Source: Phycisphaerales bacterium
GTDB lineage: Bacteria > Planctomycetota > Phycisphaerae > Phycisphaerales > UBA1924
NCBI GenBank assembly: GCA_020850415.1
Contig: JADZER010000054.1
Coordinates: 106,825 to 170,824 of the forward strand
Direction: 5' to 3'
DNA length: 64,000 nucleotides
In this document: positions 56,013 to 64,000 of the stretch, in pieces
How the letters are laid out: every line of letters starts with the position of its first letter
Numbering within the stretch: the stretch's first letter is position 1
Translations under genes and position numbers: made by a program
Notes under the pieces: generated by a model
Databases searched by the model: none
What the model saw: the letters and a program-made list of their open reading frames with translations, nothing else
What the model was told of the DNA's origin: nothing

Positions 56013-57449
56013 TCAGGCCTTCTTCATGCCCCGAAGCTCCGCGATCAGCAGCACATGCGCCCGCGCCCCGAGCCGGTAGCACTCCAGCTCGAACTTCTCG
56101 TTGGGCGAGTGCACCCGGTCGTCATCCAGCCCGAAGCCCATGAAGATCGTTTCCAGCCCGAGCTGCTTCTTGAGCATCCCGGCCACCGGGATCGACCCGC
56201 CGGTCTTGATCAGCGCCGCCTCGGCCCCGCCGCTCGCCCCCTTCAGCGCCCGACGCGCCGCCGCCAGCACCGGCGAGTCCGTCGCCACCGTCGCCGGGTC
56301 GCCCCCCGAGTGATCAATGAACTCCCACCGGCACCCCGGCGGCGTGTTCGCGCTGCACCAGTCGAAGAACCGCTGCGTCGTCTTCCGCGGGTCCTGGTCG
56401 TCCACCAGCCGGAAGCTCACCTTCGCGCTCGCGTGCGACGGGATCACCGTCTTGGCCCCCTTGCCCGTGTACCCCCCGATGATCCCGTTCAGCTCCGCCG
56501 TCGGACGCGCCCACTCGCGCTCGAGCGCCGTGAACCCCTTCTCGCCGACATCGCCCTCGGGGGGCAGCCCGACCTTCTTGAGCGCGTCGATCTGGTCGAA
56601 CCCGAGCCCTGCCCACGCCTCCCGCTCGGCCTTCGAGAGCTCCCGCACCCCCTCGTAGAACCCCGGGATCGTCACACGCCGGTTCTCGTCCCACAGCCTG
56701 GCGAGCACCTTCGCCAGCTCGCTGATCGGGTTCGGGCACCGCCCGCCCCAGCTGCCCGAGTGCAGGTCCTGATCGGCCGCGTGCAGCACCACCTCCGTGT
56801 ACGCCAGCCCCCGCACGCCGTAGGTGATCGCCGGCTTGCCGCGCCCGAGCATCCCCGTGTCCGAGATCAGGCACACATCGCACTCGCCCAGCCTCGCGGC
56901 GTGCTGCTTCACAAACCGCTCGAGATTCACCGAGCCCGACTCCTCCTCGCCCTCCAGCAGCACCGTGAACCGCACGCCCCCGGCGGCGGCCCCGGTCGTC
57001 TCCTTCCACGCCCGCAGCGCCTCAAGGAATGTCGCCACCTGCCCCTTGTCGTCCACCGCCCCCCGAGCCACGATCCGCTCCCCCACCTCACCCGACGCCG
57101 GCTTGATCACCGGCTCGAACGGCGGGCTCGCCCACAGCCCCAGCGGGTCCGGCGGCTGCACATCGCAATGCCCGTAGAACAGCACATGCGGGCCCGCGTA
57201 GTCGGCCGCGCCCTGGCTCTCGGCCAGCACCACCGGGTGCCCCGAGCCGGGCGGGTCCCCGGTCGGCAGGACCTCGACCTTGAGCCCCGACTCCCGCAGC
57301 CGCGCCGCCGCCCACTCGGCCGCACGGGCCGTGTCGGCCTTGTACGCCGGGTCGGTGGACACCGACGGGATGCGGAGCCAATCGATGAGCCGCGCGATCG
57401 CCGCGGACTCGTTGGAAGAGAGGGTCGACAGCACTCGCTCGGCGGTCAT
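56013..57449 (-). CDS. M20 family dipeptidase/deacylase
   Basis: M20 enzymes use two zinc ions to hydrolyse dipeptides or N-acyl amino acids. Metal ligand motifs are visible: FYGHCDVQPPDPLGLW (His, Asp), RGAVDDKGQVATFLEAL (bridging Asp), LEGEEESGSVNLERF (catalytic Glu and metal Glu), CLISDTGML (Asp) and the late MGFGLDDDRVHSPNEKF (His). The dimerisation domain lies between. The product is 478 residues and fits the CNDP/PepV-like group, which acts on beta-alanyl or other dipeptides. The ATG follows GGAGGTACC; the upstream in-frame start adds 12 residues. Cytoplasmic, no signal peptide. Confidence 0.92.
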   Translation of the reverse strand: MTAERVLSTLSSNESAAIARLIDWLRIPSVSTDPAYKADTARAAEWAAARLRESGLKVEVLPTGDPPGSGHPVVLAESQGAADYAGPHVLFYGHCDVQPPDPLGLWASPPFEPVIKPASGEVGERIVARGAVDDKGQVATFLEALRAWKETTGAAAGGVRFTVLLEGEEESGSVNLERFVKQHAARLGECDVCLISDTGMLGRGKPAITYGVRGLAYTEVVLHAADQDLHSGSWGGRCPNPISELAKVLARLWDENRRVTIPGFYEGVRELSKAEREAWAGLGFDQIDALKKVGLPPEGDVGEKGFTALEREWARPTAELNGIIGGYTGKGAKTVIPSHASAKVSFRLVDDQDPRKTTQRFFDWCSANTPPGCRWEFIDHSGGDPATVATDSPVLAAARRALKGASGGAEAALIKTGGSIPVAGMLKKQLGLETIFMGFGLDDDRVHSPNEKFELECYRLGARAHVLLIAELRGMKKA

Positions 57450-57513
57450 GGCGGTACCTCCGGTGCGCGTCAGGCGCAGACACACGGTAGGCGTTCGCCG
57501 GGCCTTCAGCGCA

Positions 57514-58587
57514 CTACTCGATCTTGTACCCGTTCTCGAACGCCGCCTGCGATTCCTCTGTGGCGCTGGAGTGGGAGTAGATCGTGCCGGTCGGCGCCCA
57601 CGGGCGGGGATCGGTCCACGCCTCGCTGCTGGTCATCTTGCCGACATGGCCGTCCCAGTACGAGACAGTCACGGACTCGCCGGGGTGACGGAAAGACAGC
57701 TGCCAATTGGTGGGAGCGTCGCGGAAGCTCTTCCCGTACGCCGTGGACCCGTCGAAGATGGGCGTGCCCTCCATGAACGAACTGAACACGCTAGGATTGG
57801 GGTCCGGGTCAAAATCGAGCTCTCCCGCCTCGAAGTACCGGGTGCCGTCGGCGAACATGATCTTGTTAGAGGCCTGGACCCCCACAAGGTCGAGGCGCGG
57901 CCGGAAGAAGTCGGGCACCTGGAGCGGGGTCTGGTAAGTGTGGTACTTGAGCTTGGTCGCGTAGAAGCCGGGTGCTGTGAACTTCCAACGCTCCGCAACC
58001 CTCAGGTTCGCGTAGAGATGGAAAGTCGATGGCGACAGGTAGCTCACTTGCCGGACGCCTTCCGACTGGATCAGACGGAGGAACTGGTCGCCGTCCCGGT
58101 GCGCTTGCCACCGGTACGCAGTGTCGTTGTACACCGTTGCGGCAGCGCACCCGAGATCGTTGAAGATCTGCGCTGTCCGGCGGGCGCGGTTGGGCGACAG
58201 CTGATACGATTCGCCGATCGTGGGCGAGATCCAGTCGAACACGGTCGTCGGAGTCGACGAGTCGGTGTTGTCGAGCAGCTCATCGGACATCCGCCCAAAG
58301 GGGGTCTGGCGGATGGTCTGATAGAGCGCCCCGCTGGTGTTCGGGCCCGCGTACCAGTCCTGGTTGTCACCCAGGTAGAACGACTGGCCCTGCGCGAGGC
58401 CGCGAGAGGTCGCCCCGCAGACAACCTGCCGCGCAACGCCTCTGGCCGTCCCCAGCGCCGGCAACAGGATGCCGATCAGCAGCGCGATAATCGCGATCAC
58501 GACCAGCAACTCGATCAGCGTAAACGCCGTCGCCAAGCGAGGGTTCGGCCCTTGGTGAGCCGCTCGAGTGTTCCACCTGGTCCGCAT
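57514..58587 (-). CDS. Type II secretion/pilus pseudopilin-like protein
   Basis: The N-terminus carries a prepilin peptidase site and helix, LATAFTLIELLVVIAIIALL, after a positively charged leader of about 25 residues. The mature part starts at Phe or Thr and is predicted to be exported and assembled on the membrane. The C-terminal domain ends with an RHPGESVTVSYWDGHV motif, close to the RHxG...DGHV motif of the many planctomycete pseudopilins (DUF1559 class), here with one extra residue. Planctomycetes have hundreds of such genes, whose role is largely unknown. The ATG follows GGAGG at 58585-58587. Length 357 residues. A small membrane protein gene lies directly upstream. Confidence 0.85.
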   Translation of the reverse strand: MRTRWNTRAAHQGPNPRLATAFTLIELLVVIAIIALLIGILLPALGTARGVARQVVCGATSRGLAQGQSFYLGDNQDWYAGPNTSGALYQTIRQTPFGRMSDELLDNTDSSTPTTVFDWISPTIGESYQLSPNRARRTAQIFNDLGCAAATVYNDTAYRWQAHRDGDQFLRLIQSEGVRQVSYLSPSTFHLYANLRVAERWKFTAPGFYATKLKYHTYQTPLQVPDFFRPRLDLVGVQASNKIMFADGTRYFEAGELDFDPDPNPSVFSSFMEGTPIFDGSTAYGKSFRDAPTNWQLSFRHPGESVTVSYWDGHVGKMTSSEAWTDPRPWAPTGTIYSHSSATEESQAAFENGYKIE

Positions 58588-58616
58588 CGGATCCTCCGTT
58601 ACGCGTTCCTGTGCGC

Positions 58617-59006
58617 TCATCCCTGAGATGGAATGGTGGGAGTGGCTTTCTTTGGGCTCCCCACAGCGCTGACCTCGCCGGTATCGCGGCTCACAACCGC
58701 CTTTGCGTCGACTTCCAGATCTCCGAGGAGCCGCAGGGCCCGCTCCGTGATCTTCCAGACACCCTGCTCATCCTGGGTCACCGGCAGGAGCGTCAGCTTG
58801 CCCGAATCCGGGTTGTAGTTCGGAACCCCAACGCCCCGCCGCCCCGCGATGGAGAAGCGATACAACTCGCCCGTCTCCACATCGACCATCACAATCGAAT
58901 CGGAAAGATCCAGCTTCTGCCGGAAGAACGACCGATACAGACCGAATCCGAGCGCGCCGACCGCGAGCACGAACAACACGATCTGCCACGGCTTGACCTT
59001 CTGCAT
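58617..59006 (-). CDS. Small anchored membrane protein upstream of the pseudopilin
   Basis: The 129-residue product MQKVKPWQIVLFVLAVGALG... has one N-terminal membrane helix, then a compact exported domain with beta strands (SIVMVDVETGELYRF, LTLLPVTQDEQGVWKITERAL). It ends with a Pro/Ser/Thr tail. I do not recognise a family, but membrane-anchored proteins of this shape often sit beside planctomycete pseudopilin genes. Only 29 bp separate its stop from the pilin start, so they are probably one transcript and may act together. The start is ATG at 59004-59006. Confidence 0.75.
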   Translation of the reverse strand: MQKVKPWQIVLFVLAVGALGFGLYRSFFRQKLDLSDSIVMVDVETGELYRFSIAGRRGVGVPNYNPDSGKLTLLPVTQDEQGVWKITERALRLLGDLEVDAKAVVSRDTGEVSAVGSPKKATPTIPSQG

Positions 59007-59221
59007 CGAGTCGTGCTCCTCGGACAACACCCCGGAGGCCCGAGCGGGCCGGGCGATGGCGCACACTATACCCCCGCCTGCGGTACACGGGGGGACGCGC
59101 CGACCGACCTTGCGCACCCCTGACCGAGACGCCCCACGGTCTCCCCCACCCGCCCCATCCTCCCCCTTGCCCACCCACCGCAAGTCCTTGGGCCGCAAGC
59201 CGCTACAGCCCGCCTCCCCCA

Positions 59222-60388
59222 CTACTCACCCCCACCCCCCCCACCACCACCACGCACCCGGATATCCACCGCCACCGGGTAGTGGTCCGACGCGTACCCC
59301 TCCGGGCGCCAGTCCTCACGCCAGTCGGCCCCCTCCGGCAGGGCGGGCGTCCCCAGCACGAACCCCGACCCCGCCACCACATCGCCCGCCAGCGCCGGGT
59401 TCACCAGGATGTGATCGATCCGCCGCCCCGACTCGTGCGTGACGAACTGCGGCCCGCTCGTCGCCATATCGCCCAGCGCATCGGCGAACCCCGCCGACAC
59501 GATCGTCTGCACGCTCCCGTCGCGCAGCATCGCGTTGAAGTCGCCCAGGATCGCGATCCGCTGCCCCGGCGCGCTCTCGCTCGTCAAGATCTCCACCAAG
59601 CCCTCGGCCTCGGCCAACCGCCAGTACTCCCCCGGCCCCCCGCTCTTGGCGTGCACCACATACAGCGTCAACTCGTACGCCCCGCCCCCCTCGCCCCCCG
59701 GCGCCTCCACCGTCACCCGCAGCGGCGACCGATGAAACCGGATCGGCTCCCCCGCGTTGTAGTTCTCCGCATCGCCCCACTCCGCCGGGTGCGTGCCGCC
59801 GAGCCCGCGCCCGGGCCAGTTCGTCACCCCCGTGATCGGGAACCGGCTCAGCACCACCTGCTCGATCCCCCGCTCGTCGCCCGCGTCGACCGCCGCGAGA
59901 TACTCGTACCCCGCGTCGGCCAGGTACGACTCCCGGAACCACCGCAGCACGGCCTCCGACTCGACCTCCTGCATCGCCAGCACATCCGCGTCCAGCGCCA
60001 GGATCGCCGCCGCCACCGCCCGCAGCTGCGACACCGGCTTCGCGTCGTCGATGTCCTCCTCGCGCCCCGACAGCGCCGGGTCATCGACCGCATCGAACAG
60101 GTTCGCGGCGTTGTAAGTCGCCAATCGGATCGCCCCCTCCGACTTCGCCGGCGCCCTCGCAACCCCGAACCGGATGAGATCCGCCCCCGCGAGCGGCGCG
60201 TCGGGCTGCACCCCCGGCTCGGCCCCAGCCTGCGCCCCGCCCTGCCGGGATGCCCCCATCGCGGGCGCTCCCGTGTCCGCCCCCGTCGCGTGCGCCGCGT
60301 ACGGCCGCGACCTCACGCCGAAGTACACGCCGCCCACCGCCAGAAGCACCAAACCCGTCGCCGTCACCGGCAGAATCAGTCGCTGCAT
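59222..60388 (-). CDS. Endonuclease/exonuclease/phosphatase family protein, exported
   Basis: The EEP fold is recognised from ATYNAANLFDAVDDP (Asn), MQEVESEAVL (metal Glu), RIAILGDFNAMLRDG (Asp, Asn) and YASDHYPVAVDI (Asp, His), with HESGRRIDHILVN before the end. Such enzymes cleave phosphodiester or phosphomonoester bonds in nucleic acids, sphingolipids or inositol phosphates. The N-terminus has a membrane helix (LILPVTATGLVLLAVGGVYF) followed by a Gly/Ala-rich linker, so it is exported or anchored. It ends with a Gly run from a polymorphic-looking CCACCACC stretch. Length 388 residues; the start is ATG 60386-60388. The substrate is unknown. Confidence 0.88.
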   Translation of the reverse strand: MQRLILPVTATGLVLLAVGGVYFGVRSRPYAAHATGADTGAPAMGASRQGGAQAGAEPGVQPDAPLAGADLIRFGVARAPAKSEGAIRLATYNAANLFDAVDDPALSGREEDIDDAKPVSQLRAVAAAILALDADVLAMQEVESEAVLRWFRESYLADAGYEYLAAVDAGDERGIEQVVLSRFPITGVTNWPGRGLGGTHPAEWGDAENYNAGEPIRFHRSPLRVTVEAPGGEGGGAYELTLYVVHAKSGGPGEYWRLAEAEGLVEILTSESAPGQRIAILGDFNAMLRDGSVQTIVSAGFADALGDMATSGPQFVTHESGRRIDHILVNPALAGDVVAGSGFVLGTPALPEGADWREDWRPEGYASDHYPVAVDIRVRGGGGGGGGE

Positions 60389-60463
60389 GGGGATTTCCGT
60401 CCTCGAAGATGAACGCGCCCGCCCGACCACCAGCCACGCCGGCCGCGCCCGGATCGTACGGCC

Positions 60464-61708
60464 CTACCCCCCCACCGCAACCGCCGCCGCCCCGTCTACC
60501 GCCCGCACCCGCTCCACGGTGCACGACACCCCCGTCGCCCGCAGATACGCGCCAGGCAGCCCGCGGGCGACCGCCTCCGCCCCCTCCGGCGTCGCCAACA
60601 CCACCGCGCACCCCCCGAACCCACCCCCCGTCATCCGCGCCCCGAACACACCCGTCGTCGCCGAAGCCAGCCGCACGATCTCGTCCAACTCGCGGCAGGA
60701 GACCCGGTAGTCCCCCGCCAGCGACGCGTGCGACTCCCGCATCAGCCGCCCGAACCCCCCGAGGTCCCCCGCCCGCAACGCCCCCGCCGCCGCCAGCGTC
60801 CGCGCGTTCTCACCCACCACATGACGCACGCACCGCCCCTGCTCGTCATCGAGACGCGCCCACTCCACCGCACCCAGCGACCCGATCTCACGCAGCGACC
60901 CCACCCCCAACGCCGCCGCCGCCGACTCGCACGCCGCCCGACGCTTCGCGTACTCACCCCCCGCAAGCTCGTGACGCACCCCCGAGTTGATCACCAGCAG
61001 CACCGCCTCGCTCTCCCGCGGCATCGGCGCCGGCGTCACCCCGTTGCTCCGGCAATCAATCAGCAGCGCGTGCGCTCCCACCCCGAATGACGACGCGAGC
61101 TGGTCCATCAGCCCGCACGGCACACCCGCCCACCGGTGCTCCGCCCGCTGACAATCCAACGCCCGCGACAGCCGATCCCAGGGCGCCACCTGCCTGCAAA
61201 CCGGCGAGCCCCCCGCACAGGGGGGCGGACTTTCCCGCCCGCCTGCCATCACCTCCACCACCACCGCCGCCGCCGTCTCAATCGCCGCCGAACTCGACAG
61301 CCCGCCCCCCACCGGCACCGTCGATGTCGCCACGAGATCCAGCTCCGGCATCGCCCCATCCCCGACCGAGCCCCACCGCTCGACCAGGCTCCCCGCCAGA
61401 TACCTCGCCCACGCCGGCAGCTCCCCGGCCGCCGCCGCCGCCCGCTCCGCCAGCCCGCGCAGCGAAACCTCAACCATCTCGTCGATATCCGCCGCGCACA
61501 GCCGCGACCGCCCCCCCGCCGCCGGCCCCGCCACGCAGACGCACCACCGATCGATCGCCAGCGGCAGCACGAACCCCTGGTTGTAATCCGTGTGCTCGCC
61601 GATCAGGTTCACGCGGCCCGGGGCCGCACTCGCCAGCGTGGGGCCCACGCCGAACCGCCCGACGAATTCCCCCGCCGCACGGTCCACGATCGCCCCGACC
61701 GTGCTCAC
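60464..61708 (-). CDS. galK: Galactokinase (GHMP family) with probable in-frame repeat insertion
   Basis: Galactokinase phosphorylates galactose at C1 in the Leloir pathway. Signature motifs are GRVNLIGEHTDYNQGFVLP, PVGGGLSSSAAIETA (ATP/phosphate loop), QRAEHRWAGVPCGLMDQLAS (catalytic Asp) and GARMTGGGFGGCAVVLA. The product is 414 residues. GTG 61706-61708 overlaps the stop of the upstream gene (GTGA), which supports that start. Residues about 154-169 (AGGRESPPPCAGGSPV) are an unusual Pro/Gly/Cys-rich loop encoded by a hairpin-like GC segment at 61203-61246. It lies on the surface between two helices in relatives. galT, galE and galM are not in the window. Confidence 0.88.
   Translation of the reverse strand: MSTVGAIVDRAAGEFVGRFGVGPTLASAAPGRVNLIGEHTDYNQGFVLPLAIDRWCVCVAGPAAGGRSRLCAADIDEMVEVSLRGLAERAAAAAGELPAWARYLAGSLVERWGSVGDGAMPELDLVATSTVPVGGGLSSSAAIETAAAVVVEVMAGGRESPPPCAGGSPVCRQVAPWDRLSRALDCQRAEHRWAGVPCGLMDQLASSFGVGAHALLIDCRSNGVTPAPMPRESEAVLLVINSGVRHELAGGEYAKRRAACESAAAALGVGSLREIGSLGAVEWARLDDEQGRCVRHVVGENARTLAAAGALRAGDLGGFGRLMRESHASLAGDYRVSCRELDEIVRLASATTGVFGARMTGGGFGGCAVVLATPEGAEAVARGLPGAYLRATGVSCTVERVRAVDGAAAVAVGG
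61203..61246. repeat. Possible palindromic insertion inside galK
   Basis: CCCCCC (61209-61214) and GGGGGG (61220-61225) flank GCACA, and further G/C-rich arms (GGCGAG; GCCCGCC) extend the symmetry. It encodes residues about 154-169 of GalK, absent from most relatives. I saw no second copy in the window, so the repeat nature is an inference. Confidence 0.4.
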
Positions 61709-62493
61709 CCGCCGCCCCCCGACCCCGCCCCTGCCAGCGCCCCCGCCTGAATCGCGCTCGACAGCAGCCCGCCCAGCCACAGCAGCATCGCCACCCCGAA
61801 GTGCGACCCCCCCACCACCGCCGCGTCCCGCGGCGGCAGTCGGAACGCCACCACCAGCCCGCCGAAATACGCCGCCGCCCCCAGCACGCTCTCCTCAAGC
61901 TTGCTCGTCTTCATGATCGGGATGTCCAGGCTGTACACCACCAGAAACAGCGACACGCACAGGAACATCCGCGCCGCCGCACCCTCGAACGACCCGACCT
62001 TCCGCCCTAGCAGCATCGCCGTCAGGATCAACGCCCCGATCCCCGTCCCCGTGTGCAACGCCGCCCGATAGATCGTGATCAGAACGAACGCCCACAGCGT
62101 GTGGTCCGCGTACACCCCCGCCAGCACCGCCGCCGTCAGCGTCACCAGCCCCCCGATGATCGCCGGCGTCCGCCACGCCTCCGACGCGCACAGCGGCTCG
62201 CCCGACTCCACACCCAGCAGCCCCACCCGCGCCCGCTCCGGCGCCGGCTTCCTCGCCTCCCCCGTCTTCTTCCCCTCGACCGGGATCCCCTTCACGATCC
62301 GCTCAACCTCCGGGTCGCTCTCAAAGTCCGCGTCCTCGTCGAAGTCGTCGGTCAGCCCCGGCGCGTCGATGTGCGCCTTCCCCGGCGCCGGCCGGCGCGG
62401 AGGCTCCTCCCCCCGCGGCTCAAGCGGGATCGGGGCGTTCTGGTCGTCGGCCGGCGTCTCCTGCGGCCTGTCGTTCGGGGTGTCCTGGCTCAT
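61705..62493 (-). CDS. Multi-pass membrane protein of unknown function
   Basis: I do not recognise a family. The 262-residue product has an acidic, Pro-rich cytoplasmic N-terminal part of about 105 residues, then five or six hydrophobic segments (PAIIGGLVTLTAAVLAGVYA; LWAFVLITIYRAALHTGTGI; ALILTAMLLG; FLCVSLFLVVYSLDIPIM; LGAAAYFGGLVVAFRL; FGVAMLLWLGGLLSSAIQAG). The end is Gly-rich. Its stop overlaps the galK start, so the two are translated together; whether it has a role in galactose use is unknown. It is divergent from the arginase-family gene across 87 bp. Confidence 0.75.
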   Translation of the reverse strand: MSQDTPNDRPQETPADDQNAPIPLEPRGEEPPRRPAPGKAHIDAPGLTDDFDEDADFESDPEVERIVKGIPVEGKKTGEARKPAPERARVGLLGVESGEPLCASEAWRTPAIIGGLVTLTAAVLAGVYADHTLWAFVLITIYRAALHTGTGIGALILTAMLLGRKVGSFEGAAARMFLCVSLFLVVYSLDIPIMKTSKLEESVLGAAAYFGGLVVAFRLPPRDAAVVGGSHFGVAMLLWLGGLLSSAIQAGALAGAGSGGGG

Positions 62494-62580
62494 CGCGGTC
62501 CTCGCTCAGGGCTAAGGGTCGAAACAGCATAGCGACCGCCCCGCCGCTATCGTTCGCCCCCGCACGAAAGGAACCCGATC

Positions 62581-64000
62581 ATGGCCGACAGCCTCCCCTT
62601 CGACCCCAACGCCGCCGCCGACCTTTCTTCGGGAGTCTTCGGCCTGCCGTTCACCCGCGACCAGGCCGCCGTCATCATCATCCCCGTCCCCTACGAGGCG
62701 ACCGTCTCCTACGGCGGGGGCACCGAGGCCGGGCCCGAGGCCGTCCGCGTCGCCTCCGCCCAGGTCGACCTGCTCGACCGACGGTTCGGCGAGGCCTGGC
62801 ACGCCGGCCTGTTCATGGAGGATGCCGACCCGCGGTTCTGCGAGTGGGGCCGCGCCGCCCGCAAACTCGCCCAGCCCATCATCGAACAGGGCGGCGCCAC
62901 CCCCGACGACGCCCCGACCGTCGCTGAGATCGACGCGATCTGCGCCTCCGTCAACGACCTCGTCCGCGAACGGGCCGCCGCCGCCCTCGCCGCGGGCAAA
63001 GTCCCCTGCCTCCTCGGGGGCGAACACGCCGTCTCGCTCGGCGCCATCCACGCCTGCGCCCAAGCCCACGGTCAGATCGGCATCCTCCAGATCGACGCCC
63101 ACATGGACCTCCGCGACGCCTTCGAGGGCTTCCGATACTCCCACGCCTCCGTCATGCACAACGCCTTGCGGGAGATCCCCGGCGTCACACGCCTCGTCCA
63201 GGTCGGCATCCGCGACTTCAGCAAGGGCGAGACCGACTACGCCGCCTCCCAGGCCGACCGCGTGTTCACCCACTACGACGACGACCTCTTCGACGCCCAG
63301 GCCCGCGGCGAGAGCTTCGCCACAAGCTGCGCCCGCATCGTCAGCCAACTCCCCGACAAGGTCTACCTCACCTTCGACATCGACGGCCTCGACCCCGCCC
63401 TCTGCCCCAACACCGGCACCCCCGTCCCCGGCGGCCTGGGCTTCCGCGAGGCCTCGCTCCTCCTCCACACCCTCGCTAAGTCCGGCAAGCAGATCGTCGG
63501 CTGCGACCTCGTCGAGGTCGCCCCCGGCGAGGACAGCGACGAGTGGGACGCCAATGTCGGCGCCCGAATCCTCTTCCGCCTCTGCATGGCCGCGATCATC
63601 TCCCAGGGACACTACCCCCGCCCCCCGCGCGCGCCGGCGCCCGATCCCCACGGGGTGCCGGGGTCAGAGCGCAGCGCAGCGAAGCGATGGCCCCGCGCCA
63701 CGGCAACCCGCGCCGTCACACCCGCGCCCTACCCCCTCTCCCGCCCCCGGCGGGAGAGGGCCGGGGAGAGGGCTTCTCTTCTACTCCTTCTTCAACGCTC
63801 CACCCCTCCGACCACGCAGCATCCACGCCTCCGCGCAACCTCCCCGGGTGCCGGGGTCAGAGCGCAGCGCAGCGAAGCGATGGCCACGCGCTCGCGCAAC
63901 CCTCGCCATCACACCCGCGCCCTACCCCCTCTCCCGCACCCGGCGGGAGAGGGCCGGGGAGAGGGCTTCTTCTCTCCTCCTTCTCCAACCCTCAACCCCT
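62581..64000 (+). CDS. speB: Arginase/agmatinase-family ureohydrolase, running on into repeats, partial
   Basis: This is a binuclear Mn enzyme that hydrolyses a guanidino compound, probably agmatine to putrescine and urea. Metal motifs are CLLGGEHAVS (His), LQIDAHMDLRD (Asp, His, Asp) and TFDIDGLDP (two Asp). The catalytic domain fills about 346 residues, from MADSLPFDPNAAADLSS to IISQGHYPRPP. There the family normally ends, yet the frame has no stop. It reads through two copies of a dispersed repeat to the window edge, 473 codons in all. The true stop is probably beyond the window or was displaced by repeat insertion. The exact substrate (agmatine, guanidinobutyrate) is not certain. GGEH is seen where GGDH is usual. 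Confidence 0.88.
   Translation, partial: MADSLPFDPNAAADLSSGVFGLPFTRDQAAVIIIPVPYEATVSYGGGTEAGPEAVRVASAQVDLLDRRFGEAWHAGLFMEDADPRFCEWGRAARKLAQPIIEQGGATPDDAPTVAEIDAICASVNDLVRERAAAALAAGKVPCLLGGEHAVSLGAIHACAQAHGQIGILQIDAHMDLRDAFEGFRYSHASVMHNALREIPGVTRLVQVGIRDFSKGETDYAASQADRVFTHYDDDLFDAQARGESFATSCARIVSQLPDKVYLTFDIDGLDPALCPNTGTPVPGGLGFREASLLLHTLAKSGKQIVGCDLVEVAPGEDSDEWDANVGARILFRLCMAAIISQGHYPRPPRAPAPDPHGVPGSERSAAKRWPRATATRAVTPAPYPLSRPRRERAGERASLLLLLQRSTPPTTQHPRLRATSPGAGVRAQRSEAMATRSRNPRHHTRALPPLPHPAGEGRGEGFFSPPSPTLNP
63653..64000 (+). repeat. Tandem copies of a 193-bp repeat at the 3' end of the arginase-family gene
   Basis: GGGTGCCGGGGTCAGAGCGC begins at 63653 and again at 63846, an offset of 193 bp. 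Each copy then has CAGCGCAGCGAAGCGATGGCC, a CACCCGCGCCCTACCCC box, the CCCTCTCCC hairpin (63734-63760 and 63927-63953) and a pyrimidine tail. The second copy is cut by the window end. Since 193 is not a multiple of three, the two copies are read in different frames by the upstream gene, but neither frame meets a stop. Confidence 0.85.

Noticed and set aside
61699..61780. Upstream in-frame start for galK
   Set aside because: The extension overlaps the upstream gene by more than 60 bp and has no family similarity; the GTGA overlap gives a better start.
62512..63651. A 379-codon minus-strand open frame rich in Gly, Ala and Asp
   Set aside because: It is antisense to the arginase-family gene, which has all metal-binding motifs.

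Overview
The window is a gene-dense, very GC-rich (roughly 70 percent by eye) stretch of a bacterial chromosome. It most resembles a member of the Planctomycetota, probably Phycisphaerae. The support is indirect: a pseudopilin with the planctomycete-style prepilin helix and a late RHPG...DGHV motif, a DUF2934 protein, a DUF58 / BatA-like / VWA membrane gene cluster, two membrane pyrophosphatases in tandem, a G104/K124-type phosphofructokinase, and many small palindromic repeats. No 16S rRNA gene is present, so the assignment is an inference.

Layout. 1-4440: the start of a sugar-type ABC ATPase, a small orphan protein, tRNA-Gln(CUG) with its own promoter and terminator, a ferritin-like protein, pheS and a zinc alcohol dehydrogenase. 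4480-20719 (minus strand): one long S10-spc-alpha ribosomal cluster, read from rpsJ through rplC, rplD, rplW, rplB, rpsS, rplV, rpsC, rplP, rpmC, rpsQ, rplN, rplX, rplE, rpsN, rpsH, rplF, rplR, rpsE, rplO, secY, map, infA, rpmJ, rpsM, rpsK, rpoA to rplQ. The genes for L30 (rpmD), adenylate kinase and S4 (rpsD) are missing from their usual places. 21153-28319: pfkA, an EF-hand protein, a Tat-type amidase, a DUF481 outer-membrane protein with MscS, YggS, and a secreted Gln/Gly-rich protein. 28364-33942: three overlapping or adjacent genes, DUF58, BatA-like and VWA. 33996-34538: the RNase P RNA, enlarged by palindromic insertions. 34618-44480: a methyltransferase carrying a related palindrome in frame, a cysteine-rich membrane protein, two hppA genes, rpsU, a NYN-domain protein and citrate synthase. 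44617-49743: rhomboid-TPR, trpF, a PLP decarboxylase, a DUF2934 protein and an orphan membrane protein. 49772-62493: prolyl oligopeptidase, an ABC ATPase with a large membrane partner, an M20 peptidase, a pseudopilin with a small membrane partner, an EEP-family phosphatase, and galK with a membrane protein. 62581-64000: an arginase-family gene whose reading frame runs on into a tandem repeat and out of the window.

How the parts fit. Most of the window is core information processing: translation, SecY secretion, methionine removal and RNA polymerase alpha. Central metabolism is present (pfkA, gltA), as are ion pumping by pyrophosphate hydrolysis (hppA pair) and envelope or osmotic functions (MscS, DUF481, amidase). 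The most unusual signal is a set of short palindromic elements. They lie inside a structural RNA (rnpB), in frame inside a methyltransferase gene, probably in frame inside galK, and at the C-terminal end of the arginase-family gene. This resembles the behaviour of Rickettsia palindromic elements. Other points of note are an XRE-like helix-turn-helix extension on ribosomal protein L22, loss of three of four zinc ligands in S14, and the pairing of a K+-dependent-type with a K+-independent-type pyrophosphatase.
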